A stretch of DNA of 64,000 bases from Dehalogenimonas formicexedens (GCF_001953175.1 NZ_CP018258.1:1392210-1456209); one strand, 5' to 3'; positions 1 to 8,469 are shown, numbered from the stretch's first letter. The notes: generated from the sequence alone by a model not told the origin. A program made the numbers and translations.

Positions 1-918
1 GTTCACCAGCATAATTTTATGCTCATTTTTGCCATATTCGCTGGCCTCAATATGGCGCCGTTGGCTCAACTCACCGAAAGTTGGATCATCCCTTCACTCA
101 TCATTGCCATGTCTTTGTCTTTAAGTCATATCGATATAACTAAAGATCTGCTACTACCTAGAAAGATACTCAAAGCGACCAGTATGGGTTTGTTGCTCAA
201 TTTTATTCTGTTAGGTGGCCTCAATATCATATTGGGTCACCTATTTACGGATGATAAGTATTTAATTGCTGGTTTAGTCGTTTTAGCTGGTGCTCCCCCA
301 TCACTTTTAATCACACCTTGCACGTATAACATCAAGGGCGATGTATCCTTCTCATTTTTAAGTGCTATTGCGTGTTATTTCTTATCCATCTTGATCTTAC
401 CGTTATTAATATATGTTTTTCTTGGTAGCACCTATTGGGGAGTAGATCTATTCAATGTAATATTTCAAATTGTCGTTTTACCGCTCATATTGTCACGTAT
501 TATCAGAAATATAAAACAATCTAGACTTATACAACCATATAACGGCCATATCATAAATTGGTGTATTGCCATCGTTTGTTTTACCCTAGTAGGATTAAAT
601 CATGAATTACTTACTACGTACTCAAACAACCTTTTAATTGCGTTTATCGTTGCTGCGGCCACAATATTTCTTCTTGGGGAATTGATTTATCGTACTAGTA
701 GGTTATTAATAATTCCAACGCCAACTGCCATCAGTTATATGCTTCTTGGTTCAATGAAAAAATGGGCTGGAGCGAGTACCATCGCATACGTAATATTGGG
801 CCCAAAAGCTTCCGTACCTGCGATTGCTGCTTTAATCGTAGGTTTTCTTTACTATTTATTCCTTTCGATACGTTTTCATAAGAACATTGGGATTGAAACC
901 AAGATTTTCGAAAAATAG
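1..918 (+). CDS. BASS-type (bile acid:Na+ symporter-like) transporter, 5' end probably outside window
   Basis: Multi-pass membrane protein of about 300 residues in the window, made almost entirely of hydrophobic helices joined by short basic loops. The layout, the conserved GAPPS stretch near residue 90 and the overall length fit the bile acid:sodium symporter/ACR3-like superfamily, whose members move organic anions or arsenite. The substrate cannot be read from the sequence. The first ATG in the window is at 19, but the frame is open back to base 1 and family members usually have another 15-25 N-terminal residues, so the gene probably starts upstream. It converges on rdhB and is separated from it by a shared hairpin. 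Base composition is AT-rich, like the rest of the first 15 kb. Confidence 0.6.
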   Translation, partial: VHQHNFMLIFAIFAGLNMAPLAQLTESWIIPSLIIAMSLSLSHIDITKDLLLPRKILKATSMGLLLNFILLGGLNIILGHLFTDDKYLIAGLVVLAGAPPSLLITPCTYNIKGDVSFSFLSAIACYFLSILILPLLIYVFLGSTYWGVDLFNVIFQIVVLPLILSRIIRNIKQSRLIQPYNGHIINWCIAIVCFTLVGLNHELLTTYSNNLLIAFIVAAATIFLLGELIYRTSRLLIIPTPTAISYMLLGSMKKWAGASTIAYVILGPKASVPAIAALIVGFLYYLFLSIRFHKNIGIETKIFEK

Positions 919-960
919 ATAAAGGTCCTCTGCGCCCTAATCGCAAGAGGACCTTTATCT
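917..960. terminator. Bidirectional hairpin terminator between convergent genes
   Basis: A 14-bp perfect inverted repeat (917-930 pairs with 947-960) with an inner TGCG/CGCA extension lies between the transporter stop codon and the rdhB stop codon. There is no long T-run, but the stem is strong and the convergent setting suits a terminator for both directions. Confidence 0.7.
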
Positions 961-970
961 TAGATGAAGC

Positions 971-1240
971 TTATGCTCTTTTGTTTTGTAGCAATGAACG
1001 CACAGTCGGAACTGCGATTATGGCAGCCCCTGCTCCAAAAATAAGACCTACAATCCATGCCCCTTGGGCTCTTTCAACTGCCAAATCAAACGTAATCACA
1101 ACTCCAATCGCTGTTAATGCTGCTGCTATTGCAACGAGAATGTGATGCCACCAAAATACATGATATTTTCTATTTGCCAAAAGCATTAAACCTACCAGAA
1201 CTGTAAAGACGATTCCCCCTAAAAATACTATCAGGCTCAT
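971..1240 (-). CDS. rdhB: RdhB, reductive dehalogenase membrane anchor
   Basis: Small hydrophobic protein of 89 residues with about three transmembrane segments and a WWHH motif after the first helix. It follows an rdhA gene directly (26 bp between them), which is how RdhB anchors are recognised: they tether the Tat-exported RdhA to the outer face of the cytoplasmic membrane. The reading frame is open further upstream, but the ATG at 1240 has a good AAAGGA ribosome-binding site and starts exactly at the first helix, so it is preferred. The upstream frame would run into rdhA coding sequence. Confidence 0.85.
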   Translation of the reverse strand: MSLIVFLGGIVFTVLVGLMLLANRKYHVFWWHHILVAIAAALTAIGVVITFDLAVERAQGAWIVGLIFGAGAAIIAVPTVRSLLQNKRA

Positions 1241-1266
1241 ATACTTTCCTTTCAATTTTTGTTTAA

Positions 1267-2715
1267 CTAAGTTCGCCAGGGTGCCCAGTCCGCAGGTGTG
1301 TGCCAAGGTTGCCATTTGTCGGCATTTTCACCCCTAGGATACTTACCATAAGTAATATCTGCCACCTTGACCATCATCGGAGCAAGCATCGGTATACTAG
1401 CTAATACGCGACCAATATCGTGAGTTGGAGTGTTTGGTGAACTCCATGGACAGACACTGACACAGAATTGACAGCCGAATGCCGTTCTTTGTTTCATACA
1501 TTGAAACCCATCATATTCCCACTTATAGGCACCGTTAATCAAAGATGGTTCTGGATCTTTTCCGATAACTTGTGATACGCAATTGGCTGAGCACCGACCG
1601 CATACTTTGCAAAATTCTCGCAAACCAAAATTTATCGGCTTGTCAGGGACGAGTGGTGCGTTCGTTGCAACAACTATAGTCCGTAATCCAGCACCCCAAG
1701 GTGCAATAGCTAGACCGGATCGCCCAGCCTCAGCTAACCCCGCTCTAATTGCAAAAGGAGTCTCACAACAATCCTCATCTGCAATGATCATGCCATAGGC
1801 GTCGTAACCCAAGCCTCGGATAGTAGACTCCATGTATTTGGAATAGACATCTTGATCACTGCAAGTTGTTGCTGTTGATGCATTGGCAAGGGGGCCCACC
1901 CCAGCACGGTGGGTTGGTAAACTTGTGAAAATGCCCATTACAATTGCATATTTGTAGGGATAGGGCCAAGCCACAGGTCTGCCAGGATCTATCCAACCTT
2001 TGGGACGGTAACCACGTAAGGTGCCTGAAGTTGCAGCAACTTTGTAAAGAAACGGTTTCATTTTATCGTCAATTGCACAGACACGAATTTGATCTACACC
2101 AAACCAGTGCGCCACACCTTTTAACTTCACAGTCATCTCTTCGGCAGAAATTTCAACCTTCGCCGCATTAATTGGGAGTTTAATCCAATTCTTCTCTGCG
2201 GTGTTAACATGCCAATGATCCGAGGCTTGGACTATCGCTGTCCCGAAACGGTAGTCTTGCAATTCCTCTGGTGTCATGTTGGCTATCCATTCATTACGAG
2301 AGGTAACCGCCTCCTGCGCAATTTTACCCCATTCCCCGGACCAGTCTTGATTCGTTGCAGCATTACCTACAGCCTGAAAACCGTCTTGTCGCCCGTCGGT
2401 AAAGGGTTGGTATTGACCGTTCACTTTTGTTGATCCCAAAGCAAGCTCATTAGGTACTATTTCAGTTGTACCCAGCGAATTCGCAGTGTCATCTATCTCT
2501 TTGACCCACCAAGGATATTCGGTTGGATACTGGGGCAAATAGGGATCTTTAAGACGGCTATTGAAGAGCATTCCTTCATTAGTTCCTGGCAGTTCTTTAA
2601 TTGCAGCTACGGCAGCCAAGGAAGCGAAACCGATACCTGACCCACCCGTAATCTTCAAGAAGTCTCTACGACTATAACCTCTCTCTTTTTCATTCAATTT
2701 GTGTTTGACGAGCAT
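1267..2715 (-). CDS. rdhA: RdhA, corrinoid/Fe-S reductive dehalogenase homologue with Tat signal
   Basis: Catalytic subunit of a respiratory reductive dehalogenase, 482 residues, a normal length. A Tat signal with SRRDFLK (Arg16-Arg17) is followed by a hydrophobic stretch and then the mature domain. The C-terminal third has two [4Fe-4S] motifs: CxxCxxCxxxC (CKVCGRCSANC, followed by Val rather than the usual Pro) and C-x8-CxxCxxxCP. The PDKPIxFGLREFC stretch just before the first cluster is typical of the family. There is no DxHxxG motif, as is usual for RdhA, which binds the corrinoid base-off by other contacts. It is transcribed with rdhB. An AAAGGA site precedes the ATG. The halogenated substrate cannot be predicted. 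Confidence 0.93.
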   Translation of the reverse strand: MLVKHKLNEKERGYSRRDFLKITGGSGIGFASLAAVAAIKELPGTNEGMLFNSRLKDPYLPQYPTEYPWWVKEIDDTANSLGTTEIVPNELALGSTKVNGQYQPFTDGRQDGFQAVGNAATNQDWSGEWGKIAQEAVTSRNEWIANMTPEELQDYRFGTAIVQASDHWHVNTAEKNWIKLPINAAKVEISAEEMTVKLKGVAHWFGVDQIRVCAIDDKMKPFLYKVAATSGTLRGYRPKGWIDPGRPVAWPYPYKYAIVMGIFTSLPTHRAGVGPLANASTATTCSDQDVYSKYMESTIRGLGYDAYGMIIADEDCCETPFAIRAGLAEAGRSGLAIAPWGAGLRTIVVATNAPLVPDKPINFGLREFCKVCGRCSANCVSQVIGKDPEPSLINGAYKWEYDGFQCMKQRTAFGCQFCVSVCPWSSPNTPTHDIGRVLASIPMLAPMMVKVADITYGKYPRGENADKWQPWHTPADWAPWRT

Positions 2716-2926
2716 AACATAATTCCTTTCAATACAATTTTTCGGTCTCTGTTGTCCATTTCTTATGACTTTCCGAAGATCAATTGTTTATCAAAAAACT
2801 CTTTCCTCCTTTCGCATAAGGAACACTTCAACCACCCATGTTTAAATAACTCCTACTTTTCGTTTGGTTGTAGTGTTATTTTATAAATGGTATCTTCAGT
2901 TTCGCTTTTGTGACTTCCATTTGATT

Positions 2927-4720
2927 TCACCTCTCGCTTGTTTGACTTTGGTTAAATAAGTCTTCTATTAAATACTTACCTATTTCGTTAATACATAGGG
3001 GTTGTGATTGACGGCTCCTGTCCCGATATACCGTAATTCCCTTCAGACCCCACTCCCAGGCCATCATAAAGACCCGGGCGATATCTTCACGGCTGGCACT
3101 CTTGGGGAAGTTCACCGTCTTACTTACGGCATTATCGATATGCCGCTGGAACGCCGCCTGGATACGGACATGCCATTCAGGCGAAACACGGTGGGCGGTA
3201 ACAAAGATTTTCCGAACGTCTTCCGGCACTTCTTTCCGGCTGTGCAGGTGGTTAGAGGTCACTAGTTGCTCTATAAGCTCACGGGAGTAAAAGCCGCGCT
3301 CCCGGGCGATTCGTTCAAAATAAGGGTTGATCTCGAGGAGATTTTCGCCATCGAGGATGTTTCTCACAAAAACCGCGGCGAAGATAGGTTCGATGCCTGA
3401 CGAGACCCCGGCGATAATGGAGATGGTTCCGGTCGGGGCGATGGTAGTGCAGGAGGCGTTCCTCATGGGGAGGCCGCGTTTTTCATAGATACTACCGGAC
3501 CAGGCGGGGAAGACCCCCCTTTCGAGAGCGAGGTTGTAAGAGGCTTCCTTGGCGCGTTCGGAGATAAACTCCATTATTTCCTCAGCCATTGTGATAGCTT
3601 TGGTCGAGTTGTAAGATACACCCAGCTGGATGAGCATATCGGCAAAGCCCATGACGCCAAGGCCGATCTTCCTTGTTAGTCTGGTTGTGCGTTCGATCAC
3701 CGGGACAGGGAACTTGTTGACGTCGATGACGTTATCCAAGAAGCGGACAGCGATCGGGATCAACCGCGCCAACTTATTAAAATCAATGGAGAGGGTGCCA
3801 CCCTTCTCTTTAAGCATGGCGGCGAGATTGATGGAGCCGAGGTTGCAGGACTCGTAGGGGAGTAAAGCCTGCTCTCCACAGCCGGTGATTGTTTCTAACC
3901 GGCCCAAGCTGGGCGTGGGATTATCGCGGTTGATGCGGTCTATAAAGACGAGACCGGGGTCGCCGGTGCTCCAGGCCTGGTCGACGATACGCTTAAACAC
4001 GGCAGAGGCATTGAGACTACCGACGGCTCGACCGGTGTTGGGGTCGATGAGGCAGTAATCGTCGCCGGATCTGACTTTATCCATGAAGTCATCGGTTACC
4101 GAAACAGAATTATAGAAATTGGTTAGAAGGCTCGGGTTGCTCTTGGCATTGATGAAATGGAGAATATCGGGATGGGATACGCTCATAACAACCGAGTTGC
4201 AGCCACGCCTGACTCCGCCTTGGCGGATGTAGTCCGCAGCTCCGGCAAAGACGTGGATTAGAGCCACCGGACCACCGGCGGCATCAAAGTGTTCACCGAC
4301 GGCGCTGCCCGTGGGTCTAATATGCGACACGTTGAAGCCGATGCCCCCACCGCTTTTATGGATCATTGCAGTATATTTCACAGCATCGAAGGTCTCTTCC
4401 AAGGAATCTGGCACCGGGAGCACGAAGCACGATGAAAGCTGCCCAGTCTCGGTGCCGGCGTTAAGAAGGGTGGGGGAGTTGGGCAGGAATTCAAGAGAAG
4501 CCATAGCCCGGTAGAATTCATCGGCGATGGTATCGACTTCAACTTCCGGGCGATATTGTTTCTCGGCTTGGGCGACAAATCGGGCGACGCGGCGGAACAT
4601 TTGCTCCGGTGTCTCAGTGATCCGGCCATTGCGATCACGCCTAAGATAACGTTTCTCCAGCACTCGGAGAGCGTTGGGGGTGAGGGCTGATTCAATTTCT
4701 CTGGTTATTTCAAGGACCAT
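2927..4720 (-). CDS. nrdJ: Class II (adenosylcobalamin-dependent) ribonucleotide reductase, probably truncated at the C-terminus
   Basis: Reduces ribonucleotides to deoxyribonucleotides using a B12-derived radical. The 597 residues contain the radical-reductase barrel, with FLPNSPTLLNAG, SSCFVLPV (first redox Cys), ESCNLGSINL (second redox Cys) and the APTGTISI loop. Three things are odd. The radical-site motif normally read as N-x-C-x-E is T-G-C-G-E here, so the conserved Asn is Thr. The C-terminal tail has one Cys rather than the expected pair and no zinc-ribbon end. The base composition changes from GC-rich to AT-rich at about 3005, inside the last 25 codons, as if the original 3' end were replaced. 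It may be a decaying or auxiliary copy. A structured element lies just upstream of the start. Confidence 0.85.
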   Translation of the reverse strand: MVLEITREIESALTPNALRVLEKRYLRRDRNGRITETPEQMFRRVARFVAQAEKQYRPEVEVDTIADEFYRAMASLEFLPNSPTLLNAGTETGQLSSCFVLPVPDSLEETFDAVKYTAMIHKSGGGIGFNVSHIRPTGSAVGEHFDAAGGPVALIHVFAGAADYIRQGGVRRGCNSVVMSVSHPDILHFINAKSNPSLLTNFYNSVSVTDDFMDKVRSGDDYCLIDPNTGRAVGSLNASAVFKRIVDQAWSTGDPGLVFIDRINRDNPTPSLGRLETITGCGEQALLPYESCNLGSINLAAMLKEKGGTLSIDFNKLARLIPIAVRFLDNVIDVNKFPVPVIERTTRLTRKIGLGVMGFADMLIQLGVSYNSTKAITMAEEIMEFISERAKEASYNLALERGVFPAWSGSIYEKRGLPMRNASCTTIAPTGTISIIAGVSSGIEPIFAAVFVRNILDGENLLEINPYFERIARERGFYSRELIEQLVTSNHLHSRKEVPEDVRKIFVTAHRVSPEWHVRIQAAFQRHIDNAVSKTVNFPKSASREDIARVFMMAWEWGLKGITVYRDRSRQSQPLCINEIGKYLIEDLFNQSQTSER

Positions 4721-4749
4721 TTACTCTCCTTAAATGGGTTTTATATTGA

Positions 4750-4872
4750 GGCAAGCCCCACAGTGAACCCCGATTACACCCAGGGAGCCCACGGGAGGGG
4801 TTTCACAGCCTGTTAGGCCGGGCTGGTCGCAACAACCCGGCGGCCCTGGTTTCCCCCACCATGAGGCTTGCC
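4750..4872 (-). ncRNA. Candidate structured RNA leader of nrdJ
   Basis: GC-rich element about 30 nt upstream of the nrdJ start. It is closed by an 8-bp perfect helix (4865-4872 with 4750-4757) and contains at least two nested stems: 4797-4806 with 4763-4771 (one bulge) and 4836-4841 with 4817-4822. The layout suggests a multi-branched RNA of about 120 nt in the 5' leader. I could not match it to the conserved boxes of the cobalamin riboswitch. An overlapping reading frame (4730-4966) has a TTG start and odd composition and is probably a by-product of the RNA. Confidence 0.4.
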
Positions 4873-4966
4873 AAAGAACGACTTCCTTGAAAGAGACGGC
4901 ACCATCGCTACCCAACTGATGCATCAGAATTGTTGATAAGTTGCGCCCCAAAAGCGCAAACGACAA

Positions 4967-5431
4967 GAATGGCAGAAGTTATAATGAATTCGATCAATAC
5001 ACTGCCTCCTTTTATAACCACCTATTGTCTAGACAACACAATATTACATAGTGAATGTATTCCCGACGGTTACGTGCGATACCGGGATAGTAATTAGGGG
5101 TAATACATTAGTGTCTTAGAGTAAATTCGTTATACCCGAGTAGTATTGGTAATTGTGAATTGGAATGCTGTCCTTTATGTAGTACCTCTTAATGAATTGA
5201 ATAAGTTAAGCGGTTAGTAGTGGTAACCATGGGCACCTTGTGATATTGTATTACCAGGGTTAGCGGCATATTCCAGATGTTGATCGCCTACTCAATCTGG
5301 ATATAAACGGAGAATGCGTTTCGTCCTCCGAGATTGTCTTTTACCTTTGTATCCGATGGAAATTACCGATATTTACCTTATTGGTACATATTGGTACTGG
5401 GTTAATATCGTTAAGGTTGTAGAATGAATGT
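4967..5431. other. AT-rich intergenic region before the sensory operon
   Basis: No convincing gene. Composition falls sharply back to AT-rich after the GC-rich nrdJ segment. The region presumably carries the nrdJ promoter (minus strand) and the promoter of the sensory operon at 5432 (plus strand). The only clear pattern is the paired ATTGGTAC direct repeat near its right end. Confidence 0.4.
5380..5397 (+). promoter_or_regulatory. Tandem ATTGGTAC repeat, possible regulator site
   Basis: Two identical 8-bp copies, ATTGGTAC, start at 5380 and 5390, exactly one helical turn apart and about 35 bp before the first gene of the sensory operon. OmpR-type regulators commonly bind direct repeats with this spacing, and the operon encodes such a regulator, so autoregulation is plausible but unproven. 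Confidence 0.35.
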
Positions 5432-6016
5432 ATGCTAGAGATTGCTCAGTCTAATACTCCATACAATAGACAATTCCAAGCCCTTCTTGAAGAGGTCCAC
5501 TCGTATGATCGCACTGAGTTAATGTCGTTATTAGATAAGGCTCTGTCTGCATGGCAAAACGATGAGATGTTGCCATCTCAACTATTTTCAATAATGAATT
5601 CGATTGATAAAAGTGTAGATAAAGTTATCCAAACGTATCGCAATGCACAGCCAGTATTTATATGTTCTTTCTCGCCGATCATCACAATGGGGGCCTTGCT
5701 GAGTAAAGTATTTTTAAAAGTAAGACTGTTTGATGTTAGGCTGATTAATATCACCTCTCCAACCGATCTAGGCTTGTTGATCAAGACAATCTCCTCAAAC
5801 GCCCCATTAGCTGTCATATTTAGTTTTTCGCTGTTTCATTTTATCGAAATGGTTAGTGCTGGCATAAAAGACTTACTATCACTTAAGACCACTTATTACG
5901 CCGGTGGAGTGGCATTTAACCTAAAACCGGAAATGAAGCACCTACTACCGGGAGTGGTGTTCCCATTAGATTTATTCAACTTAGTTGATTTATTGGAGAT
6001 TCAAGTCAATGAATAA
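5432..6016 (+). CDS. B12-binding-domain-like protein without the His ligand, sensory operon
   Basis: 194 residues with two parts. Residues 1-70 form a helical region resembling the cap of corrinoid-binding proteins. Residues 75-190 look like a Rossmann-type B12-binding domain: strand (PVFICSFSP), helix, strand (VRLINI), helix, strand (LAVIFSFSL), helix, then YYAGGVAFN, which matches the GGxAFN loop of cobalamin-binding domains. The DxHxxG motif that supplies the lower cobalt ligand is replaced by SPIITMG, so any corrinoid would be bound base-on or not at all. The histidine kinase start overlaps this stop by 8 bp, so the products are probably partners. Family assignment rests on pattern only. 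Confidence 0.5.
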   Translation: MLEIAQSNTPYNRQFQALLEEVHSYDRTELMSLLDKALSAWQNDEMLPSQLFSIMNSIDKSVDKVIQTYRNAQPVFICSFSPIITMGALLSKVFLKVRLFDVRLINITSPTDLGLLIKTISSNAPLAVIFSFSLFHFIEMVSAGIKDLLSLKTTYYAGGVAFNLKPEMKHLLPGVVFPLDLFNLVDLLEIQVNE

Positions 6017-7802
6017 TAAAATCGGTATCATATCTTGTTCATTCATACTTAAGCATGTTAAATCTGTGTTACTGAATAACGATGGATTCAAAATATACCC
6101 TTTAGTACCAGCCTGTCTGTTCAAGGTATCCCCAACTTTACTCCGACATGTCTTCGATCAAGCAGCTATCGAAAATCGGGTCTCGCTTGTGGCTTATGGA
6201 TATTGCCACAAGGATTTACCTGCAATATTTGATGAATATAAAGATCATGTTGTTAAAATCCCAGGCGATAATTGTTGGGAAATGCTATTAGGTATTAATA
6301 CTTTCCGAGAATATGTCAATGAGGGAAGTTGGCTTCTAAGGACTGCAGTTTGTAACGAATGGCGTGGCGAAACCTTTATTGCTTACGGATCTCTTAACCC
6401 AAGCTTCAACCTAGTAAAAGGCTGTAACACACAAAAAATTACAGCTTGTAGGTTTGAACCTGAGAAACCACGTGATTCTGAAGTTTACTCTTTCGCACAA
6501 GCCTTTGATACTCCTCCTCAAGTTGTTGAGTGTAACTTAACGCATTTTAAAGCTTTGATTCAGCAGGGAATCAATGATGCGCATAAATTAGCTCTTGACA
6601 GTTTTGTCGTAAAAACATCTCCCAAATCACAGAAAATAGACAAAACTATGCCAAGTGAAATATGCGATATTGGATTCCAATATGATATCTATTCTAAATA
6701 TATTACTTTTATTAGTCCAAAAGTTACCCAACTATTGGGTTTTACCCCTTCGGAATTTATGAAATACTTTATCAATGATCCTGAACACTATTATTACTTC
6801 GATAGTGATACTCAAACACAACTTATCTCGCAAAGATACACATTCGTTTCTAATTGTATCTCCAAAGGCATGCAGTATCCACTATCGATTGAATACAGAG
6901 CAAAAAGAAAAGATGGAGAAATTATATGGATCAAAGAACATATATATCCCCGGTATAATGATGATGGCAGTGTCAGTAACCGTTTTGAAGGAAAGCTAGA
7001 AGATATTTCACACTGGAAAAGCGTGGAACTTAATTTAAAACACCTGTATGAACAGGAGGCTGCAGCAAAGTCAGCGTTACAGAATGAAATTGATAAGCGT
7101 GTAGAATTCACTCGGGCTTTGGTCCATGAATTGAAAACCCCTCTAACTCCAATATTACTGGCAAGCGATACACTTGCCAATAATATTTGCGAGAAACAAT
7201 GGCTTCCGTTAATTGAGTGTATCAATAAAGGAGCCACCGATTTGAGTGGCAGGATTGATGAAATCCTTGATTTAGCTCGAGGTGAAGTCGGTATATTGAG
7301 GGTAGATTGTTCGCCTTTTAGTATAAATGATTTGATCTCAGAAATAGTGCACTCTTTTGCACTGCGGGCTAAGAATAATAACCAGCGTCTATTACAAAGA
7401 CTAGATAAAACTATTCCCTTTGCAATGGCAGATAGCAAACGAATAAAACAGGTCTTGATGAATCTTATCGATAATGCCATCAAATATTCTGGTGAACGAA
7501 CAACTATCACCTTGAGTACCAGTATGTTGAATGAAAAGTTGGCTGTAATGGTACAAGATGATGGACCAGGCATTCCTGAGGAAAGACAACCGGATCTTTT
7601 TATTCCATATAAATGTACAAATAAACTCAGTGGTCTCGGAATAGGACTCGCACTTTCTAAAAAGATTGTCGAGCTCCATGAGGGAAAGATTTGGGTGGTT
7701 AATAATCAAAGCGGTGGCTGTGCATTTTATTTTACCCTTCCAGTCATGGTTACACCCAATGCTCAAAAGGCTACGTGTGAAAGTATTAATTATCGAGGAT
7801 GA
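6009..7802 (+). CDS. Cytoplasmic hybrid sensor: DUF1638-like domain, PAS, histidine kinase
   Basis: 597 residues and no transmembrane segment, so a soluble sensor. Residues 1-180 resemble DUF1638, with IGIISCSF at the start, a YGYC stretch, IPGDNCWEMLLG and a following GSWLL segment. That family is found near corrinoid-dependent methyltransferase genes. A PAS domain with PAC tail lies at about 225-345. The HisKA helix follows, with His373 in VHELKTP, then HATPase with NLIDNAIKYSG, DDGPGIP and GLGIGLALS. The ATG at 6009 is preferred to one 24 bp upstream because it overlaps the previous stop and starts at the domain boundary. With its neighbours it probably senses a corrinoid or redox cue and controls rdh genes. 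Confidence 0.8.
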   Translation: MNNKIGIISCSFILKHVKSVLLNNDGFKIYPLVPACLFKVSPTLLRHVFDQAAIENRVSLVAYGYCHKDLPAIFDEYKDHVVKIPGDNCWEMLLGINTFREYVNEGSWLLRTAVCNEWRGETFIAYGSLNPSFNLVKGCNTQKITACRFEPEKPRDSEVYSFAQAFDTPPQVVECNLTHFKALIQQGINDAHKLALDSFVVKTSPKSQKIDKTMPSEICDIGFQYDIYSKYITFISPKVTQLLGFTPSEFMKYFINDPEHYYYFDSDTQTQLISQRYTFVSNCISKGMQYPLSIEYRAKRKDGEIIWIKEHIYPRYNDDGSVSNRFEGKLEDISHWKSVELNLKHLYEQEAAAKSALQNEIDKRVEFTRALVHELKTPLTPILLASDTLANNICEKQWLPLIECINKGATDLSGRIDEILDLARGEVGILRVDCSPFSINDLISEIVHSFALRAKNNNQRLLQRLDKTIPFAMADSKRIKQVLMNLIDNAIKYSGERTTITLSTSMLNEKLAVMVQDDGPGIPEERQPDLFIPYKCTNKLSGLGIGLALSKKIVELHEGKIWVVNNQSGGCAFYFTLPVMVTPNAQKATCESINYRG

Positions 7803-8469
7803 CCAGCAAATTATCGATACGGTCTCACTAGTATTAAGGTTAGTTTGGCCGGATGTCGCTTTATTTTCAACCCCTTATGGTAAAAAGGGGATTGAATTGG
7901 TTGAGAGACATATGCCTGATTCAATTCTTCTTGATCTTGGTCTCCCAGATATCGACGGATATGAGGTATTAAAACAAATACGTGCCTTTACGAGTATCCC
8001 GGTAATTGTAATTACAGTGCGAGATGAAGAGATATCATTGATTAAAGCTTTCGAGATGAATGCGGATGACTATCTCATCAAACCTTTTAGACAAATGGAA
8101 TTGATAGCAAGACTAAAATCTGCGATGAAAAAACGTTCTTTTTTTGAAGAGGATCTCACGATATCATGCAACAATATCCACTATGGTTCTTCCATCAATG
8201 AGGTTTACATTGGGAATATCAAGCGGGAACTGACCTCTACGGAAGGTAGGTTGTTGTACCACCTGCTAAAAAAGGCGGGAAAGATCATAACCAAGGTTGA
8301 GCTTGCTGAAATGATTTGGGGTGAATTCATTCCAGGTTCCTCAGAAAATATTAAAAATTATATATGCCGTTTACGGAAAAAAATTGAAGATGATCCCAAT
8401 AACCCCAAAATTATTGTCAGTCGCAGGGGCATAGGATACACTATCCCTCTATCACGTAATTTCACCTAA
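7777..8469 (+). CDS. OmpR/PhoB-family response regulator
   Basis: 230 residues. The receiver domain (about 1-115) has the acidic pair Glu7-Asp8-Asp9, the phospho-acceptor Asp53 in LLDLGLPD, a conserved Thr in ITVRDE and Lys in LIKPF. A winged-helix DNA-binding domain (about 130-228) ends in SRRGIGYTI. The GTG at 7777 gives the classic MKVLIIEDD start with AAAAGG six bases upstream. An ATG at 7759 is also in frame. Either way it overlaps the end of the kinase gene, so the two are translationally coupled and form a cognate pair. Likely targets are the neighbouring rdh promoters, by inference from position. Confidence 0.9.
   Translation: MKVLIIEDDQQIIDTVSLVLRLVWPDVALFSTPYGKKGIELVERHMPDSILLDLGLPDIDGYEVLKQIRAFTSIPVIVITVRDEEISLIKAFEMNADDYLIKPFRQMELIARLKSAMKKRSFFEEDLTISCNNIHYGSSINEVYIGNIKRELTSTEGRLLYHLLKKAGKIITKVELAEMIWGEFIPGSSENIKNYICRLRKKIEDDPNNPKIIVSRRGIGYTIPLSRNFT

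Noticed and set aside
4741-4880. Cobalamin riboswitch upstream of nrdJ
   Set aside because: Expected from the B12-dependent product, but I could not find the conserved B12 box or the GCCACTG segment. Reported only as an unclassified structured element.
4730-4966. 78-aa minus-strand frame ending nine bases before nrdJ, with several Cys and Pro-Gly runs
   Set aside because: TTG start, no ribosome-binding site and no family resemblance. It overlaps the nested stems of the structured element, which explains the composition better.
5020-5420. CRISPR-like or tandem-repeat array in the AT-rich intergenic region
   Set aside because: Only the two ATTGGTAC copies repeat; no regular spacers.
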